Positions 7,412-17,508 of a stretch of DNA of 41,201 nt are shown here, one piece after another. Origin of the DNA: Nostocoides jenkinsii Ben 74 (GTDB taxonomy: Bacteria > Actinomycetota > Actinomycetes > Actinomycetales > Dermatophilaceae). Position 1 is the stretch's first letter; each line of letters starts with the position of its first letter. The stretch covers positions 1,810,300 to 1,851,500 of the forward strand of contig NZ_HF571038.1 in the NCBI RefSeq assembly GCF_001046875.1, in the 5' to 3' direction. Below the pieces are notes generated by a model, which saw nothing but the letters and a program-made list of their open reading frames with translations, was not told where the DNA came from and made no database searches. The translations under genes and the position numbers were made by a program.

Positions 7412-9235
7412 TCACCCGGCGATCTCCGCCGCGACGAACCATTCCTCCTCCAGCGCGCTTTCCTGCGCCGCCAACTCCCGCAGTTGCCCGGTGAGCCGGG
7501 CCAGGACGGTGTGATCGTTGGCCGCCGTGGCCATCTCCGCGTGGAGCCGGGCCTCCTTCTCGTGGATGCGCTGCAACGCTTTCTCCACCCGCGCGATCAT
7601 CTTGCGCGCCTCACGGACCTCCGCCGCCGAGCCCGTATGGGCAGTACTCCCGGACACTCCCCCACCCCCGCCTCCCGCGGGGCTCGCCGCAGGTGGCCGG
7701 GTCGCGCCGATGCCGGCGTGGCGCAGAGTGAGGTACTCCTCCACTCCCCCGGTCAGGCGACGCACCCGGCCGTCGCCGAGCAGCGCGACCTGGTTGTCGG
7801 TGGCGCGTTCGAGTAGGTAGCGGTCGTGGGAGACCACGACCAGCGTCCCGGCCCAGCCGTCCAGGACGTCCTCCAGCGCGGTCAGGGTGTCGATGTCGAG
7901 GTCGTTGGTGGGTTCATCGAGGAAGAGGACATTCGGCTCGTCCAGCAGGACGCGCAGGATCTGCAGCCGCCGCCGCTCGCCCCCGGACAGGTCGCTGACG
8001 CGCGCCTGCTGTCGCGGCCCCGGGAAGCCGAGCCGCTTGGCGAGCTGACTCGCGCTGACGGCTTTGCCGTCGATCGTCGTCGTGGTGCGCACCGACTCGA
8101 TCGCGTCGATGACCCTCGCGTCGCCGAGCGCGTCGAGTTCGCGGACCTCCTGGGTGACGAAGCCGATCTTGACGGTCACGCCTTCCTTGCGCCGGCCGGA
8201 GTCGAGCGGCTGTTGCCCGGTCAGGACGCGCAGGAGGGTGGACTTGCCGGAGCCGTTAACCCCGACGATGCCCAGTCGCTCCCCCGGGGCGAGTTGCCAG
8301 GTGACGCGATCGAGCAGCGTCGTGCCGCCCAGCGCCAACGACGCATCGTGCAGGTCCACGACGTCCTTGCCCAGGCGGGCGCTGGCGAAGCGCGCCAGCG
8401 CCACACTGTCGCGTGGCGGCGGCTCGTCGGCGATCAGGGCGCTGGCGGCCTCGATCCGGAACTTCGGTTTGCTCGTGCGGGCCGGCGCGCCCCGGCGCAG
8501 CCACGCCAACTCCTTGCGAAGCAGGTTGGCGCGCCGCTCGGCGGTCACGGCGCCGATGCGTTCGCGCTCCGCGCGCGCCAGGACGTATGCCGCGTAGCCC
8601 CCCTCGTAGGCCTCCACTCGCCCGTCGACTACTTCCCACGTCATCGTGGTCACCGCGTCGAGGAACCAGCGGTCGTGCGTGACGACGATCAAGCTGCGCT
8701 CGGGCGTCATCCACGTGCCAGTCAGGTAGTCGGCCAGCCAGGCGACGCCCTCGACGTCGAGATGGTTGGTGGGCTCGTCCAGGAAGAGCACGTTGGCGTC
8801 GGCGACCAGGGCCCGGGCCAGCGCGACCCGGCGCCGCTCGCCGCCGGAAAGCGTCCCGACCGTGGCGTCCAACCCGCCGACGGCGCTCGCCTGCGCGTCA
8901 CCGAGCAGGCCGGCGCTGATCTCCCGGATGTGCGCCTGACCGGCCCAGACGTGCGTCTCCTGGTCACCATGCAGGACGTCACGGATGGTTGCATCCGGGG
9001 CGAGTTCGTCGTCCTGAGCCACCCCGGCCAGGCGCAAAGAGCTCGTATGGGTGCACCGTCCCGCGTCGAGGTCGCGTTCCTTGGCCAGGACGCGAAGCAG
9101 GCTGGTCTTGCCGCCGCCATTGCTGCCGACGACGCCGATCCGCTCGCCCGTGCCGACGCCGAGCGACACCTCGTCCAGGATCAGCCGCGTGCCGGCCGCG
9201 AGCGTCGCGCGCTCGAGGTTGATCAGGTTGGCCAT
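7412..9235 (-). CDS. ABC-F family ATPase (Uup-like)
   Basis: A 607-residue soluble protein with two ABC domains and no membrane segments; ABC-F proteins act on the ribosome. First domain: Walker A GSNGGGKT at residues 37-44, signature LSGGERRRVALARAL, Walker B VLFLDEPTNHLD. Linker with RANLLRKELAWLRRGAPARTSKPKFRIEAA. Second domain: Walker A GVNGSGKST, signature LSGGERRRLQILRVLL, Walker B VLFLDEPTNDLD. A Gly-rich spacer leads to a C-terminal coiled coil (about the last 80 residues: EVREARKMIARVEKALQRIHEKE), as in Uup. The start at 9235 shares one base with the ispE stop (TGATG), implying translational coupling. Uup-like or a resistance-type ABC-F cannot be separated by eye. Confidence 0.93.
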   Translation of the reverse strand: MANLINLERATLAAGTRLILDEVSLGVGTGERIGVVGSNGGGKTSLLRVLAKERDLDAGRCTHTSSLRLAGVAQDDELAPDATIRDVLHGDQETHVWAGQAHIREISAGLLGDAQASAVGGLDATVGTLSGGERRRVALARALVADANVLFLDEPTNHLDVEGVAWLADYLTGTWMTPERSLIVVTHDRWFLDAVTTMTWEVVDGRVEAYEGGYAAYVLARAERERIGAVTAERRANLLRKELAWLRRGAPARTSKPKFRIEAASALIADEPPPRDSVALARFASARLGKDVVDLHDASLALGGTTLLDRVTWQLAPGERLGIVGVNGSGKSTLLRVLTGQQPLDSGRRKEGVTVKIGFVTQEVRELDALGDARVIDAIESVRTTTTIDGKAVSASQLAKRLGFPGPRQQARVSDLSGGERRRLQILRVLLDEPNVLFLDEPTNDLDIDTLTALEDVLDGWAGTLVVVSHDRYLLERATDNQVALLGDGRVRRLTGGVEEYLTLRHAGIGATRPPAASPAGGGGGGVSGSTAHTGSAAEVREARKMIARVEKALQRIHEKEARLHAEMATAANDHTVLARLTGQLRELAAQESALEEEWFVAAEIAG

Positions 9236-10167
9236 CAGCTTGCGGCGCCGCCATCGAGTTGGGCCCCCGGGACCGGGCCGGTGGCGCGGCGGACGTCGCG
9301 CACGACCCCGGTCGAGACGAGGGCGACGGACAGGTCGATGGCCGCCTCGCGGCCGGCGACCAGGAAAGCCACCGTGGGCCCGGAGCCGGACACCAGGGCG
9401 GCCAGAGCGCCATACGACAGGCCCTCCTCGATAACGTCTCCGAGTTTGGGGGCCAGCGAGATGGCGGCGGGTTCGAGGTCGTTGCCGAGGCATTCGGCGA
9501 CGTCGAGGACGTCGCCGGAACGCAGGGCACCGAGCAGACCGACGCTCGGGCGAGGCTCGGGAACGTGCGTCCCGGCGCGGAGGCGGTCGCACTCGGCATA
9601 CACCGCCGGGGTGGACAGCCCGCCGTCGGCGAGCGCGAACACCCAGTGATAAGTGCCCTTGGCCAGCACGGGCACAACCTGCTCGCCGCGGCCACTGCCG
9701 AGGGCAGTGCCGCCGTGCAGCAGGAAGGGAATGTCGCTGCCGAGTTCGGCCGCGATCGAGGCGAGCCGATCGAGCGGCCAGTCCAGCCCCCACAGGCGGT
9801 TGCAGCCCACGAGGGCGCCGGCCGCGTCGGCCGACCCACCGGCCATGCCCCCGGCGACCGGGATCTCCTTGGTGAGCCGGATGGCGGCGCGCTGGCGGAT
9901 GCCGGCGGCCTCGGCGAGGGCGGCGGCCGCCCGGACCGCGAGGTTGCCCGCATCGGCTGGCACCCCCTCGGTCGTACGGCCGCTGAGGGTGATCTGCCAG
10001 TCCTCGGCCGGCGTCACCGAAACAGTGTCGAAAAGGCTCACGGCCTGATAGATCGTGGCGAGCGAATGGAAGCCGTCGGCGCGCGGAGGCCCAACGCGCA
10101 GTTCGAGATTCACCTTCGCGGGGACGCGCACGTGGACCGCCGTCGTCCGCGTCGTTGACCCCGTCAT
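9235..10167 (-). CDS. ispE: 4-diphosphocytidyl-2-C-methyl-D-erythritol kinase
   Basis: 310 residues; GHMP-family kinase that phosphorylates CDP-ME in the MEP pathway to isoprenoid precursors. N-terminus VRVPAKVNLELRVGPPRADGFH carries the substrate-binding PAKVN(L) motif and FHSLATIYQAV. The ATP-binding glycine loop is VAGGMAGGSADAAGALVGCNRLWGL, and the third GHMP motif is ALVSGSGPTVAFLV. The ATG at 10167 is preceded by AGGTGGG; a GTG at 10176 would add three residues. rsmA lies 59 bp upstream and the ABC-F gene overlaps its stop, so rsmA-ispE-ABC-F probably form one operon, a conserved actinobacterial order. Confidence 0.96.
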   Translation of the reverse strand: MTGSTTRTTAVHVRVPAKVNLELRVGPPRADGFHSLATIYQAVSLFDTVSVTPAEDWQITLSGRTTEGVPADAGNLAVRAAAALAEAAGIRQRAAIRLTKEIPVAGGMAGGSADAAGALVGCNRLWGLDWPLDRLASIAAELGSDIPFLLHGGTALGSGRGEQVVPVLAKGTYHWVFALADGGLSTPAVYAECDRLRAGTHVPEPRPSVGLLGALRSGDVLDVAECLGNDLEPAAISLAPKLGDVIEEGLSYGALAALVSGSGPTVAFLVAGREAAIDLSVALVSTGVVRDVRRATGPVPGAQLDGGAAS

Positions 10168-10226
10168 GGTGCCCACCTAATCATGAACCGACGCCCGGCG
10201 GAGGGGTCCCCGACGACACCTGCGGC

Positions 10227-11081
10227 TCAGCCATGCGGTATGGCCGCGGCGATCGAGGCGAAGTCGGTGATGGTCAGTTGTTCGCCGCGAAGCGTCGGAT
10301 CGATCCCGGCCATGGTGATGGCGTCATTGGCCGCCGCCGGGGAGCCCGCGAGGCGGGCGAGGGCCGAGCGCAGCATCTTGCGGCGCTGCGCGAAGGCGGC
10401 GTCGACGACTGAGAACACCTCGGCCCGGGTGGCGGTCGTCGCGGGCGGTTCGTGCCGCGTGATCGACACCAGCCCGGAGTCGACATTGGGGACCGGCCAG
10501 AAGATGCTGCGCGGCACCGTGCTGGCGAGGCGCACGGAGCCGTACCACGCCGCCTTGGCGCTGGGCGCGCCATACGTCCGGCTCCCAGGAGGCGCGGCGA
10601 GCCGCTCGGCGACCTCCAACTGGACCATCACCAGGACGCGCTCGATGCTCGGGAAGCGCTCCAAGAGGTGCAGCACGACCGGCACCGAGACGTTGTAGGG
10701 CAGGTTCGCCACGAGCCGGGTCGGTGCCCGGGGCAACTCGGTGAGCGTGAGCGCGTCCTGGTTGAGGACGTGGACGCGCGCCGCGCGCTCGCCGGCGAGC
10801 TCGGCCAGGGTGGTCGGCAGTGCGGCGGCGAGGACGGGGTCGATCTCCACGGCATACACGGCGTATGCCGCGTCGGCCAGCCCCAGGGTGAGCGAGCCCA
10901 ACCCGGGCCCCACCTCGATCACGACGTCGCGCTCGCCGACCTCACCGAGGCGGACGATGCGCTTGACGGTGTTGGCATCGACCACGAAGTTCTGGCCCCA
11001 CACCTTCGTCGGCCTCACGCCGAGGCGGGCGGCGATCTCCCGGATCGCGCCGGCTCCCAGATAAATGACGTCGGCCGGCAT
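10227..11081 (-). CDS. rsmA: 16S rRNA (adenine1518-N6/adenine1519-N6)-dimethyltransferase
   Basis: 284 residues; KsgA/RsmA dimethylates two adjacent adenines in the 3'-terminal hairpin of 16S rRNA. Motifs: GQNFVVDANTVKRIV near residue 30, SAM motif I VIEVGPGLGSLTLGLA near 55, VYAVEIDPVLA, and the catalytic NLPYNVS (NLPY) near 125. The C-terminal small domain has FAQRRKMLRSALARLAG. The start is set by TATCTT (rc of 11089-11094) seven bases before the ATG, a leaderless-type promoter; longer upstream frames are not family-like. It sits between rpfB and ispE on the same strand. Confidence 0.96.
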   Translation of the reverse strand: MPADVIYLGAGAIREIAARLGVRPTKVWGQNFVVDANTVKRIVRLGEVGERDVVIEVGPGLGSLTLGLADAAYAVYAVEIDPVLAAALPTTLAELAGERAARVHVLNQDALTLTELPRAPTRLVANLPYNVSVPVVLHLLERFPSIERVLVMVQLEVAERLAAPPGSRTYGAPSAKAAWYGSVRLASTVPRSIFWPVPNVDSGLVSITRHEPPATTATRAEVFSVVDAAFAQRRKMLRSALARLAGSPAAANDAITMAGIDPTLRGEQLTITDFASIAAAIPHG

Positions 11082-11127
11082 GCCGCCCAAGATAGTCGGG
11101 CGCCATGCCGGCCGGCGTGGAAGGGGA

Positions 11128-12538
<1,411 letters not shown>

Positions 12539-13387
12539 CTACCAGGGGCCGTAGAGGGCGTCGGCGGTCTCGGAGACGGCCGCGCAGAGGGTCGCAGTAG
12601 CCACGCCGAGCACGCCCGCCGCCACGCGGGCCGTCAACGGCAAGAGATAGCTCGAATTGACCGCGCCGCGCCAGGGATGCGGAGTCAAGTAGGGCGCGTC
12701 CGTCTCCAGCAGCACGCGTTCGATCGGGGTCACCGCGAGCGCGTCCCGCAGCGCGTGATTGTTCTTGAACGTCACCGGCCCGGCGAAGGACAGGAAGAAC
12801 CCCCGGTCCAGGCACTCACGCGCGAACGCCATGTCACCCGAAAAGCAGTGCATGACAACGTGATCGGGCGCGCCGACCTCGTCGAGCACCGCCAGGATGT
12901 CGGCGTGGCTGTCCCGGTCGTGAATCTGCAGCGGGAGCCCGCGACGTTTGGCCAGGTCGATATGCCACCGGAAGGACTCGTGCTGCACGGCCCGGCCCTC
13001 CTCCCCCGTCCGGAAGTAGTCCAGGCCGGTCTCACCGACGACCCGCACCCGGGGATCGGCGCTCAGCGCCTCGATCTCCGCGTATGCCGCGCCCAGCCCC
13101 CCAGCGGCGGCCAGCCGGGGTGCCTCGTTCGGGTGCAGGGCGACGCCGGCGACGACGCCCGGATGCACCCTCGCCATCGCGACGCTCGCCCGGGCGCTGG
13201 CCACCTCACAACCAATCTGCACGACGCGGTTGACGCCGACCGCCGCGGCGGCGATGAGCGCATCGTCCACCTCCACCGCAGGCACGTCGTCGCGCACGAT
13301 GTCGAGGTGAGTGTGGTTGTCCACTAACGGCATCGGCAACGGCTCCGGCGCCTCGGGGCGGGAGCGGCGGGAGGTGTCGCGCGGCAT
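12539..13387 (-). CDS. tatD: TatD-family metal-dependent hydrolase/DNase
   Basis: 282 residues with a TIM-barrel amidohydrolase pattern. Metal ligands: VDNHTHLDIV near residue 25 (HxH), VGETGLDYFRT near 120 (Glu), HIDLAKRRGLPLQIHDRDSH (His), VVMHCFSGD near 182, and LLETDAPYLTPHPWRG near 232 (Asp). TatD proteins are 3'-5' exonucleases or D-aminoacyl-tRNA-linked hydrolases; substrate is not defined by the sequence. The ATG at 13387 is eight bases after the metG stop, which supports this start and cotranscription; the 18-residue N-terminal tail before the barrel is common in actinobacterial forms. Its stop is four bases from the MtrA-like site of rpfB. Confidence 0.95.
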   Translation of the reverse strand: MPRDTSRRSRPEAPEPLPMPLVDNHTHLDIVRDDVPAVEVDDALIAAAAVGVNRVVQIGCEVASARASVAMARVHPGVVAGVALHPNEAPRLAAAGGLGAAYAEIEALSADPRVRVVGETGLDYFRTGEEGRAVQHESFRWHIDLAKRRGLPLQIHDRDSHADILAVLDEVGAPDHVVMHCFSGDMAFARECLDRGFFLSFAGPVTFKNNHALRDALAVTPIERVLLETDAPYLTPHPWRGAVNSSYLLPLTARVAAGVLGVATATLCAAVSETADALYGPW

Positions 13388-13395
13388 ACGGCTGC

Positions 13396-15189
13396 TCAGT
13401 TCGCCATCCGGGCCAGTTCCTCGGCGACGACCGATTCGTCGAGCTTGACGAAGGCGGGTGCGGGCTTACCGATGGGCGTGCCCGCCACCACCGGGCGGCG
13501 GGCCCAGGTGGGCGTCGCGGAGTAGTCGCCGGTGATGATCGGGTAGGCGCTGCCGTTGTCTAGGTCCGTGACGTCAGTCACCGTCGGCATCGGCATGAAC
13601 TCGCCCTCGCCGCCGAGCACCCGGTGGACCGCATTGCTGGAGTGCGGGAGCATCGGGGCCAGGATGGTGTTGCAGTCGCTGACGCACTGAGCCAAGACGT
13701 GCAGGACGGTGGCGAGCCGCTCGCGCTGGTCCTCCCCCTTCATCCGGAAGGGCTCGGTGCGGGAGATGTAGGCATTGACCTCACCGACGACGCGCATCGC
13801 CTCGGCGGTTGCCTGCCGCAGCCGTTGGCGACGCAGCAGCCCACCGACGACCTCGAACCCGGTCTCCACCGCGGCGAGGACGGCCTCGTCCTCGGGTTCG
13901 AGCGGTCCGCATACGGGGATCTCACCGAAGTTCTTGTGCAGCATGGTCGCCGTGCGCTGCACGAGATTGCCCCAGCCGGCGACGAGCTCGGAGTTGGTGC
14001 GTTGGACGAAGTCGCGCCAGGTGAAGTCGGCGTCGGAAGTCTCCGGTCCGGCGGCGCAGATGAAGTAGCGCAGCGCGTCCGGCTGGTAGCGGGTCAGGAC
14101 ATCGCGCACGAGGATCGTGTGGCCGCGGCTAGTGGAGAACTGTTGGCTTTCCATCGTGAGGTATTCGGAGGAGACCACTTCGGTGGGCAGGTTCAGCTCG
14201 CCATACATCCCCGGGTCGCCGCCCCTGTCGCCCTTGCCCATATAGCCGAGCAGCTCGGCCGGCCAGATCTGGGAGTGGAAGGTGATGTTGTCCTTGCCCA
14301 TGAAGTAGTAGGACAGCGCCTCCGGGTCGTTCCACCACTCGCGCCAACGCTCCGGGTCGCCGTGGCGGCGGGCCCATTCGATGGAGGCGGAGAGGTAGCC
14401 GATCACGGCGTCGAACCACACGTAGAGCTTCTTGGTCGGCAGATCGCGCCAGCCGTCCAGCGGCACCGGGATGCCCCAGTCAATGTCTCGGGTCATCGCG
14501 CGTGGCTTGATGTCGTCGAGGATGTTGAGGGAAAACTTGATGACATTCGGCCGCCACGTGCGACTGGCCTCCCGGCCGTCGAGGTAGGCGCGCAGGCTCG
14601 TTGCGAGCGCCGGCAGGTCCAGGAAGAAGTGCTGTGTCTCAACGAAATCCGGGACCTCGCCGTTGATCTTCGAGCGCGGCTCGATCAGGTCTTCGGGCTC
14701 AAGTTGGTTGCCGCAGTTGTCGCACTGATCGCCGCGCGCCTCGCGATAGCCGCAGATCGGGCAGGTGCCCTCGATATAGCGGTCCGGCAGGGTGCGCCCG
14801 GTGGAGGGGGAGATCGCGCCGCGTTGAGTGCGTTCGACCATATAGCCGTTGCGCCAAACCTGGGTGAACAACTCCTGCGCGACGGCGTAGTGATTGCCAG
14901 TCGTGGTGCGGGTGTAGAGGTCATAGGAGCAGCCGAGGTCGGCGAGTTCGTGGGCGATGATCGCGTGGTTGACGTCCACCAACTCACGGGCGGTGACCCC
15001 CGCCTTGTCGGCCAGGACCAGGATCGGCGTGCCGTGCTCGTCGGAGCCACTCACCATCAGCACCTCGTCGCCGGCCATACGCAGGTAGCGACTGAACACA
15101 TCAGAGGGCACGGCGAAACCCGCGACATGCCCGAGGTGGCGCGGGCCGTTGGCATAGGGCCAGGCGACGGCGGTGAGGACCTTGGTCAT
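13396..15189 (-). CDS. metG: Methionyl-tRNA synthetase
   Basis: 597 residues, class I synthetase. HIGH-type motif [11 protein letters not shown] at about residues 15-25, zinc knuckle with two CxxC pairs ([18 protein letters not shown]) near 143-160, and the KMSKS-equivalent QQFSTSRG near 350 followed by [14 protein letters not shown]. The C-terminal anticodon-binding helices follow ([13 protein letters not shown]). There is no C-terminal EMAP/tRNA-binding extension. The start is supported by TAGGAT (rc of 15196-15201) six bases before the ATG, a leaderless-type promoter. It heads the metG-tatD pair. In relatives rsmI lies close to metG; here about 9 kb of other genes separate them. Confidence 0.97.
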   Translation of the reverse strand: MTKVLTAVAWPYANGPRHLGHVAGFAVPSDVFSRYLRMAGDEVLMVSGSDEHGTPILVLADKAGVTARELVDVNHAIIAHELADLGCSYDLYTRTTTGNHYAVAQELFTQVWRNGYMVERTQRGAISPSTGRTLPDRYIEGTCPICGYREARGDQCDNCGNQLEPEDLIEPRSKINGEVPDFVETQHFFLDLPALATSLRAYLDGREASRTWRPNVIKFSLNILDDIKPRAMTRDIDWGIPVPLDGWRDLPTKKLYVWFDAVIGYLSASIEWARRHGDPERWREWWNDPEALSYYFMGKDNITFHSQIWPAELLGYMGKGDRGGDPGMYGELNLPTEVVSSEYLTMESQQFSTSRGHTILVRDVLTRYQPDALRYFICAAGPETSDADFTWRDFVQRTNSELVAGWGNLVQRTATMLHKNFGEIPVCGPLEPEDEAVLAAVETGFEVVGGLLRRQRLRQATAEAMRVVGEVNAYISRTEPFRMKGEDQRERLATVLHVLAQCVSDCNTILAPMLPHSSNAVHRVLGGEGEFMPMPTVTDVTDLDNGSAYPIITGDYSATPTWARRPVVAGTPIGKPAPAFVKLDESVVAEELARMAN

Positions 15190-15195
15190 GCCGGA

Positions 15196-15201
15196 ATCCT
15201 A
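15196..15201 (-). promoter_or_regulatory. Leaderless-type -10 element of metG
   Basis: TAGGAT on the minus strand, followed by TCCGGC and the metG ATG. Transcription from this hexamer would begin at or next to the start codon. No good -35 is visible. Confidence 0.55.
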
Positions 15202-15432
15202 GGTTGCCCTCCGGGCCCGGCCAGTTCGGCCGGCCGGCGGTGGGCCCCGGTTCGCCTCCACCGGCGCCGACCCAGGCGCCGGCGACGCCCCCAACAGGGT
15301 TGACAAATCAACTAACTCTTGCCTTTGCGCTTGCCGGAAGTGCCTGTATATGGTCTTTCCTGCATGGTTGGCACACCAAAGAATCGGTCCCCAGGTCAAC
15401 CATTGAATTGGGACCTGCAAGGAGGGAAAACA

Positions 15433-15759
15433 ATGAAGCGTATTACTGGAGTTCTCGCAGGCGTTGCCCTCGCCGGCACCCTCGGTGTCGGCGCGGCTAC
15501 CTCCGCATCGGCCGCCCAGGTCGGCGCGAGCGACGCCAAGATCACCTGCCCCGGCCGGGTGCAGTTCCGCTCGGTCTGGGTCGACTGCCCCGGTTCGACG
15601 CCCGGCACGCAGTTCCGTGCGGTGGCCTACTGCCAGCGCCCGAACGGCGCGACGTTCAGCGCGGTTGGCCCCTGGAAGAACCAGGTCTGGGGTGGCCGTT
15701 CGGTCGCGAACTGCTACTACCCGAACCGCGCCTACAACGGCGCCTTCCAGTGGCGCTGA
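15433..15759 (+). CDS. Small secreted four-cysteine protein
   Basis: 108 residues from the ATG at 15433, which has a strong AAGGAGGG Shine-Dalgarno 6-8 bases upstream; longer upstream frames lack support. Residues 1-27 are a Sec signal peptide (MKRITGVLAGVALAGTLGVG, cleavage near ASA-A). The mature ~80 residues hold exactly four cysteines (ITCPG, WVDCPG, AYCQRP, ANCYYP), suggesting two disulfides after export. Aromatic and Asn/Arg-rich C-terminus. No family recognised. It is a single-gene unit: a promoter with TTTGCG-17-TATATG spacing (about 15327-15355) lies upstream and a strong terminator downstream, and it is divergent from metG. Confidence 0.85.
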   Translation: MKRITGVLAGVALAGTLGVGAATSASAAQVGASDAKITCPGRVQFRSVWVDCPGSTPGTQFRAVAYCQRPNGATFSAVGPWKNQVWGGRSVANCYYPNRAYNGAFQWR

Positions 15760-15801
15760 TCGCCAGGCACTAGCCTGTCGCGGTTAACGCTCGACAACAA
15801 C

Positions 15802-15842
15802 GGCGGAGCGGGGATCTTTCCCCGCTCCGCCTTTGTTCGTTT
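15802..15842 (+). terminator. Rho-independent terminator after the small secreted protein gene
   Basis: GGCGGAGCGGGGA (15802-15814) pairs perfectly with TCCCCGCTCCGCC (15819-15831) around a TCTT loop, followed by TTTGTTCGTTT. A 13-bp stem with a T-rich tail is a strong intrinsic terminator. Confidence 0.92.
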
Positions 15843-15851
15843 AGCCATTAA

Positions 15852-15915
15852 CTACTAATCAGTAAGAATGCCGCGAGCAGAATCTGATAACAGTCGGTCG
15901 GCTACTAATCAGTAA
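15852..15915. repeat. Pair of 14-bp direct repeats upstream of the DUF4126 gene
   Basis: CTACTAATCAGTAA occurs at 15852-15865 and again at 15902-15915, exactly 50 bp apart. Each copy holds an imperfect palindrome TACT-AATC-AGTA. They lie 55-105 bp before the leaderless promoter of the next gene and could be regulator sites. The AT-rich composition stands out in this high-GC window. Confidence 0.7.
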
Positions 15916-15968
15916 CCGCACCGATCGTTAGCGACCCGCTGCGTCCGCGGCGCGCGTACCCTCGGCTC

Positions 15969-16601
15969 ATGATCGCCGCCCTGACCGGCATGGGGCTCTC
16001 GGCCGCCGCCGGCCTCAACGCCTACATCCCCTTCCTCATCGTCGCGTTGCTGGCTCGCTTCACCGACGTCCTGACCCTGCCCCAGTCCTACGCCTGGATC
16101 GAGAGCTGGTGGGCGATCGGCATCGGTGCGGTCCTGCTGCTCACCGAGGTCGTCGTCGACAAGATCCCGGCCATCGACACCCTCAACGACGGCATCCAGA
16201 CGTTCATCCGCCCCAGCATGGGTGGCCTGATTTTTGCGGCGACCTCCGCGGCCGAGCAACTAGACAACTCCGCCTGGATGCGCGAGCACTCGTGGATCGG
16301 CATCGTCCTCGGCGTCGTCGTCTCCGGCCTGGTTCACTCGGGCAAGGTCGTCGCGCGCCCGGCCATCAACGCGGGCACCCTGGGCGCGGGGGCCCCGGTG
16401 GTATCCACCTTGGAGGACGGCGCCTCGGTCGGCCTGTCCCTCATCGCGATCTTCCTGCCGATTCTGGTGATCCTGGCCCTGATCGCGCTCTTCGGACTCT
16501 TCTTCTGGCTGTGGCGACGCGTTCGCCGGTGGCGCCGCCGCCGGGGCGACCCGATCGACGGACCGGGCTCGTATGGCGATTCGGGCGCGTCCTACGCCTG
16601 A
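15969..16601 (+). CDS. DUF4126-family integral membrane protein
   Basis: 210 residues. Matches the DUF4126 pattern: GLSAAAGLNAYIPFLIVALLAR at the N-terminus, a WWAIGIGAVLLLTEVVVDKIP helix, DTLNDGIQTFIRPSMGG, a VLGVVVSGLVHSGKVVARP helix and a C-terminal helix IFLPILVILALIALFGLFFWLW followed by an Arg-rich tail (about residues 180-200). Roughly five membrane segments. Function of the family is unknown. TACCCT (15957-15962) stands six bases before the ATG, a leaderless-type promoter, and paired direct repeats lie further upstream. Its stop overlaps the convergent TetR gene by 10 bp. Confidence 0.88.
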   Translation: MIAALTGMGLSAAAGLNAYIPFLIVALLARFTDVLTLPQSYAWIESWWAIGIGAVLLLTEVVVDKIPAIDTLNDGIQTFIRPSMGGLIFAATSAAEQLDNSAWMREHSWIGIVLGVVVSGLVHSGKVVARPAINAGTLGAGAPVVSTLEDGASVGLSLIAIFLPILVILALIALFGLFFWLWRRVRRWRRRRGDPIDGPGSYGDSGASYA

Positions 16602-17215
16602 GGCGGCTGCTGCTCAAGCAGAGCCAACAACTGCCGGGTGCCTCGCTCGACATAGGCCGCCCGCTCGTCATCCGGCTGGATCAGTGACGTCGTGAGCACG
16701 CCCTGGAAGGCAGCCACCACGGTCTCGACACGCCCTTCAACTACTCCCGGAGTGACGGCCTCGGCAATTCGTCCCACCAAATCCAGGAACCGGCCACGCC
16801 AGGGGGCAAAGGTGAGCCGAAGCTCCGGCGTACGCACCGCCTCCAGCGTGAGTTCGGCCTGCACGCGCACCAGCCGGGGCTGCTTGGCCAAATCCACCGC
16901 GAGCGCGACGATCTCCTCGACCCATTGCTCGTGCTCTTGCGCCGGAATGTCGGCAATGCGCGTCCGCGCGGCCTCGATCCGGTGCGCCATCAGCCAGGCG
17001 ATGTGCTCCATCAGGGCCGTAAGCAGCGCAAGCCGCGTCCGGTAGGACGAACTCGTTGACCCCTCGGGCAGACCGGCCTGCGCATCCACCGCGCGGTGCG
17101 TCAATGCCCGCAGCCCGCCATGCGCGACGACATCCGCTGCCGCATCGAGCAGCTCACGACGGCGGCCCGTGGCGGGCGGCCCCAACCCGAAGTCAGGGGC
17201 AAGTTTCGACGGCAC
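16592..17215 (-). CDS. TetR-family transcriptional regulator
   Basis: 207 residues from a GTG at 17215. HTH at about residues 18-60: GRRRELLDAAADVVAHGGLRALTHRAVDAQAGLPEGSTSSSYRTRLALLTALM. The C-terminal domain contains VRVQAELTLEAVRTPELRL and AFQGVLTTSLIQPDDERAAYVERGTRQLL, similar to the TetR_C33-like group. CACAAT stands six bases before the start, suggesting a leaderless message. It is divergent from a 62-aa membrane peptide gene, and the spacer holds two CTACA-N2-TGTAG sites, its probable operators. Its 3' end overlaps the DUF4126 gene by 10 bp. Confidence 0.9.
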   Translation of the reverse strand: MPSKLAPDFGLGPPATGRRRELLDAAADVVAHGGLRALTHRAVDAQAGLPEGSTSSSYRTRLALLTALMEHIAWLMAHRIEAARTRIADIPAQEHEQWVEEIVALAVDLAKQPRLVRVQAELTLEAVRTPELRLTFAPWRGRFLDLVGRIAEAVTPGVVEGRVETVVAAFQGVLTTSLIQPDDERAAYVERGTRQLLALLEQQPPQA

Positions 17216-17238
17216 GCAGACATTGTGCCGGTCTGGAG

Positions 17239-17291
17239 TTGTATCGCGACCACTACATATGTAGTCTCTGGAGAAAGCACTACACCTGTAG
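17239..17291 (+). promoter_or_regulatory. Promoter with two CTACA-N2-TGTAG operators
   Basis: TTGTAT (17239-17244) and TAGTCT (17262-17267) are separated by 17 bp. A perfect palindrome ACTACATATGTAGT (17252-17265) fills the spacer and overlaps the -10. A second copy, CTACACCTGTAG, lies at 17280-17291, 27 bp centre to centre. Both share CTACA-N2-TGTAG. The adjacent divergent TetR gene is the likely source of the repressor. The core also resembles BlaI/MecI dyads, but no such gene is here. Confidence 0.75.
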
Positions 17292-17308
17292 AGAAAGAAG
17301 AAGCAGCC

Positions 17309-17497
17309 ATGGGCACCATGACCTACCTCGCCACTGTCACCACCTTCCTCACCGGCCTCGTCTCTGCCGCCGCCATCGTCCTCGGCATCGCCCTGATCGC
17401 CCTCGCGACCCCGGCCATCCGCAGCAACCACACGGCGCGCATCACCCGCCACGAGTCGATCCCGACCTACTACCGCGGTCTCGTCCTCGGCCACTGA
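17309..17497 (+). CDS. Small single-pass membrane protein
   Basis: 62 residues from the ATG at 17309 (a second ATG at 17318 is possible), with an AGAAAGAAG purine run upstream. One hydrophobic segment at about residues 5-40 (LATVTTFLTGLVSAAAIVL, GIALIALATPAIR) and a polar C-terminal tail (TRHESIPTYYRGLVLGH). No family recognised. It is the first gene after the paired operators and is followed 11 bp later by the CPBP gene, so both are probably controlled by the divergent TetR protein. Confidence 0.65.
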   Translation: MGTMTYLATVTTFLTGLVSAAAIVLGIALIALATPAIRSNHTARITRHESIPTYYRGLVLGH

Positions 17498-17508
17498 TAC
17501 TGGCCTGC

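Noticed and set aside
15386-15414. Hairpin GGTCCC...GGGACC before the secreted protein gene
   Set aside because: Only six pairs around an 18-nt-plus loop; too weak to call a regulatory element.
17252-17265. BlaI/MecI operator
   Set aside because: The dyad is similar, but no BlaI-type gene is in the window, and a divergent TetR gene sits directly at the site.
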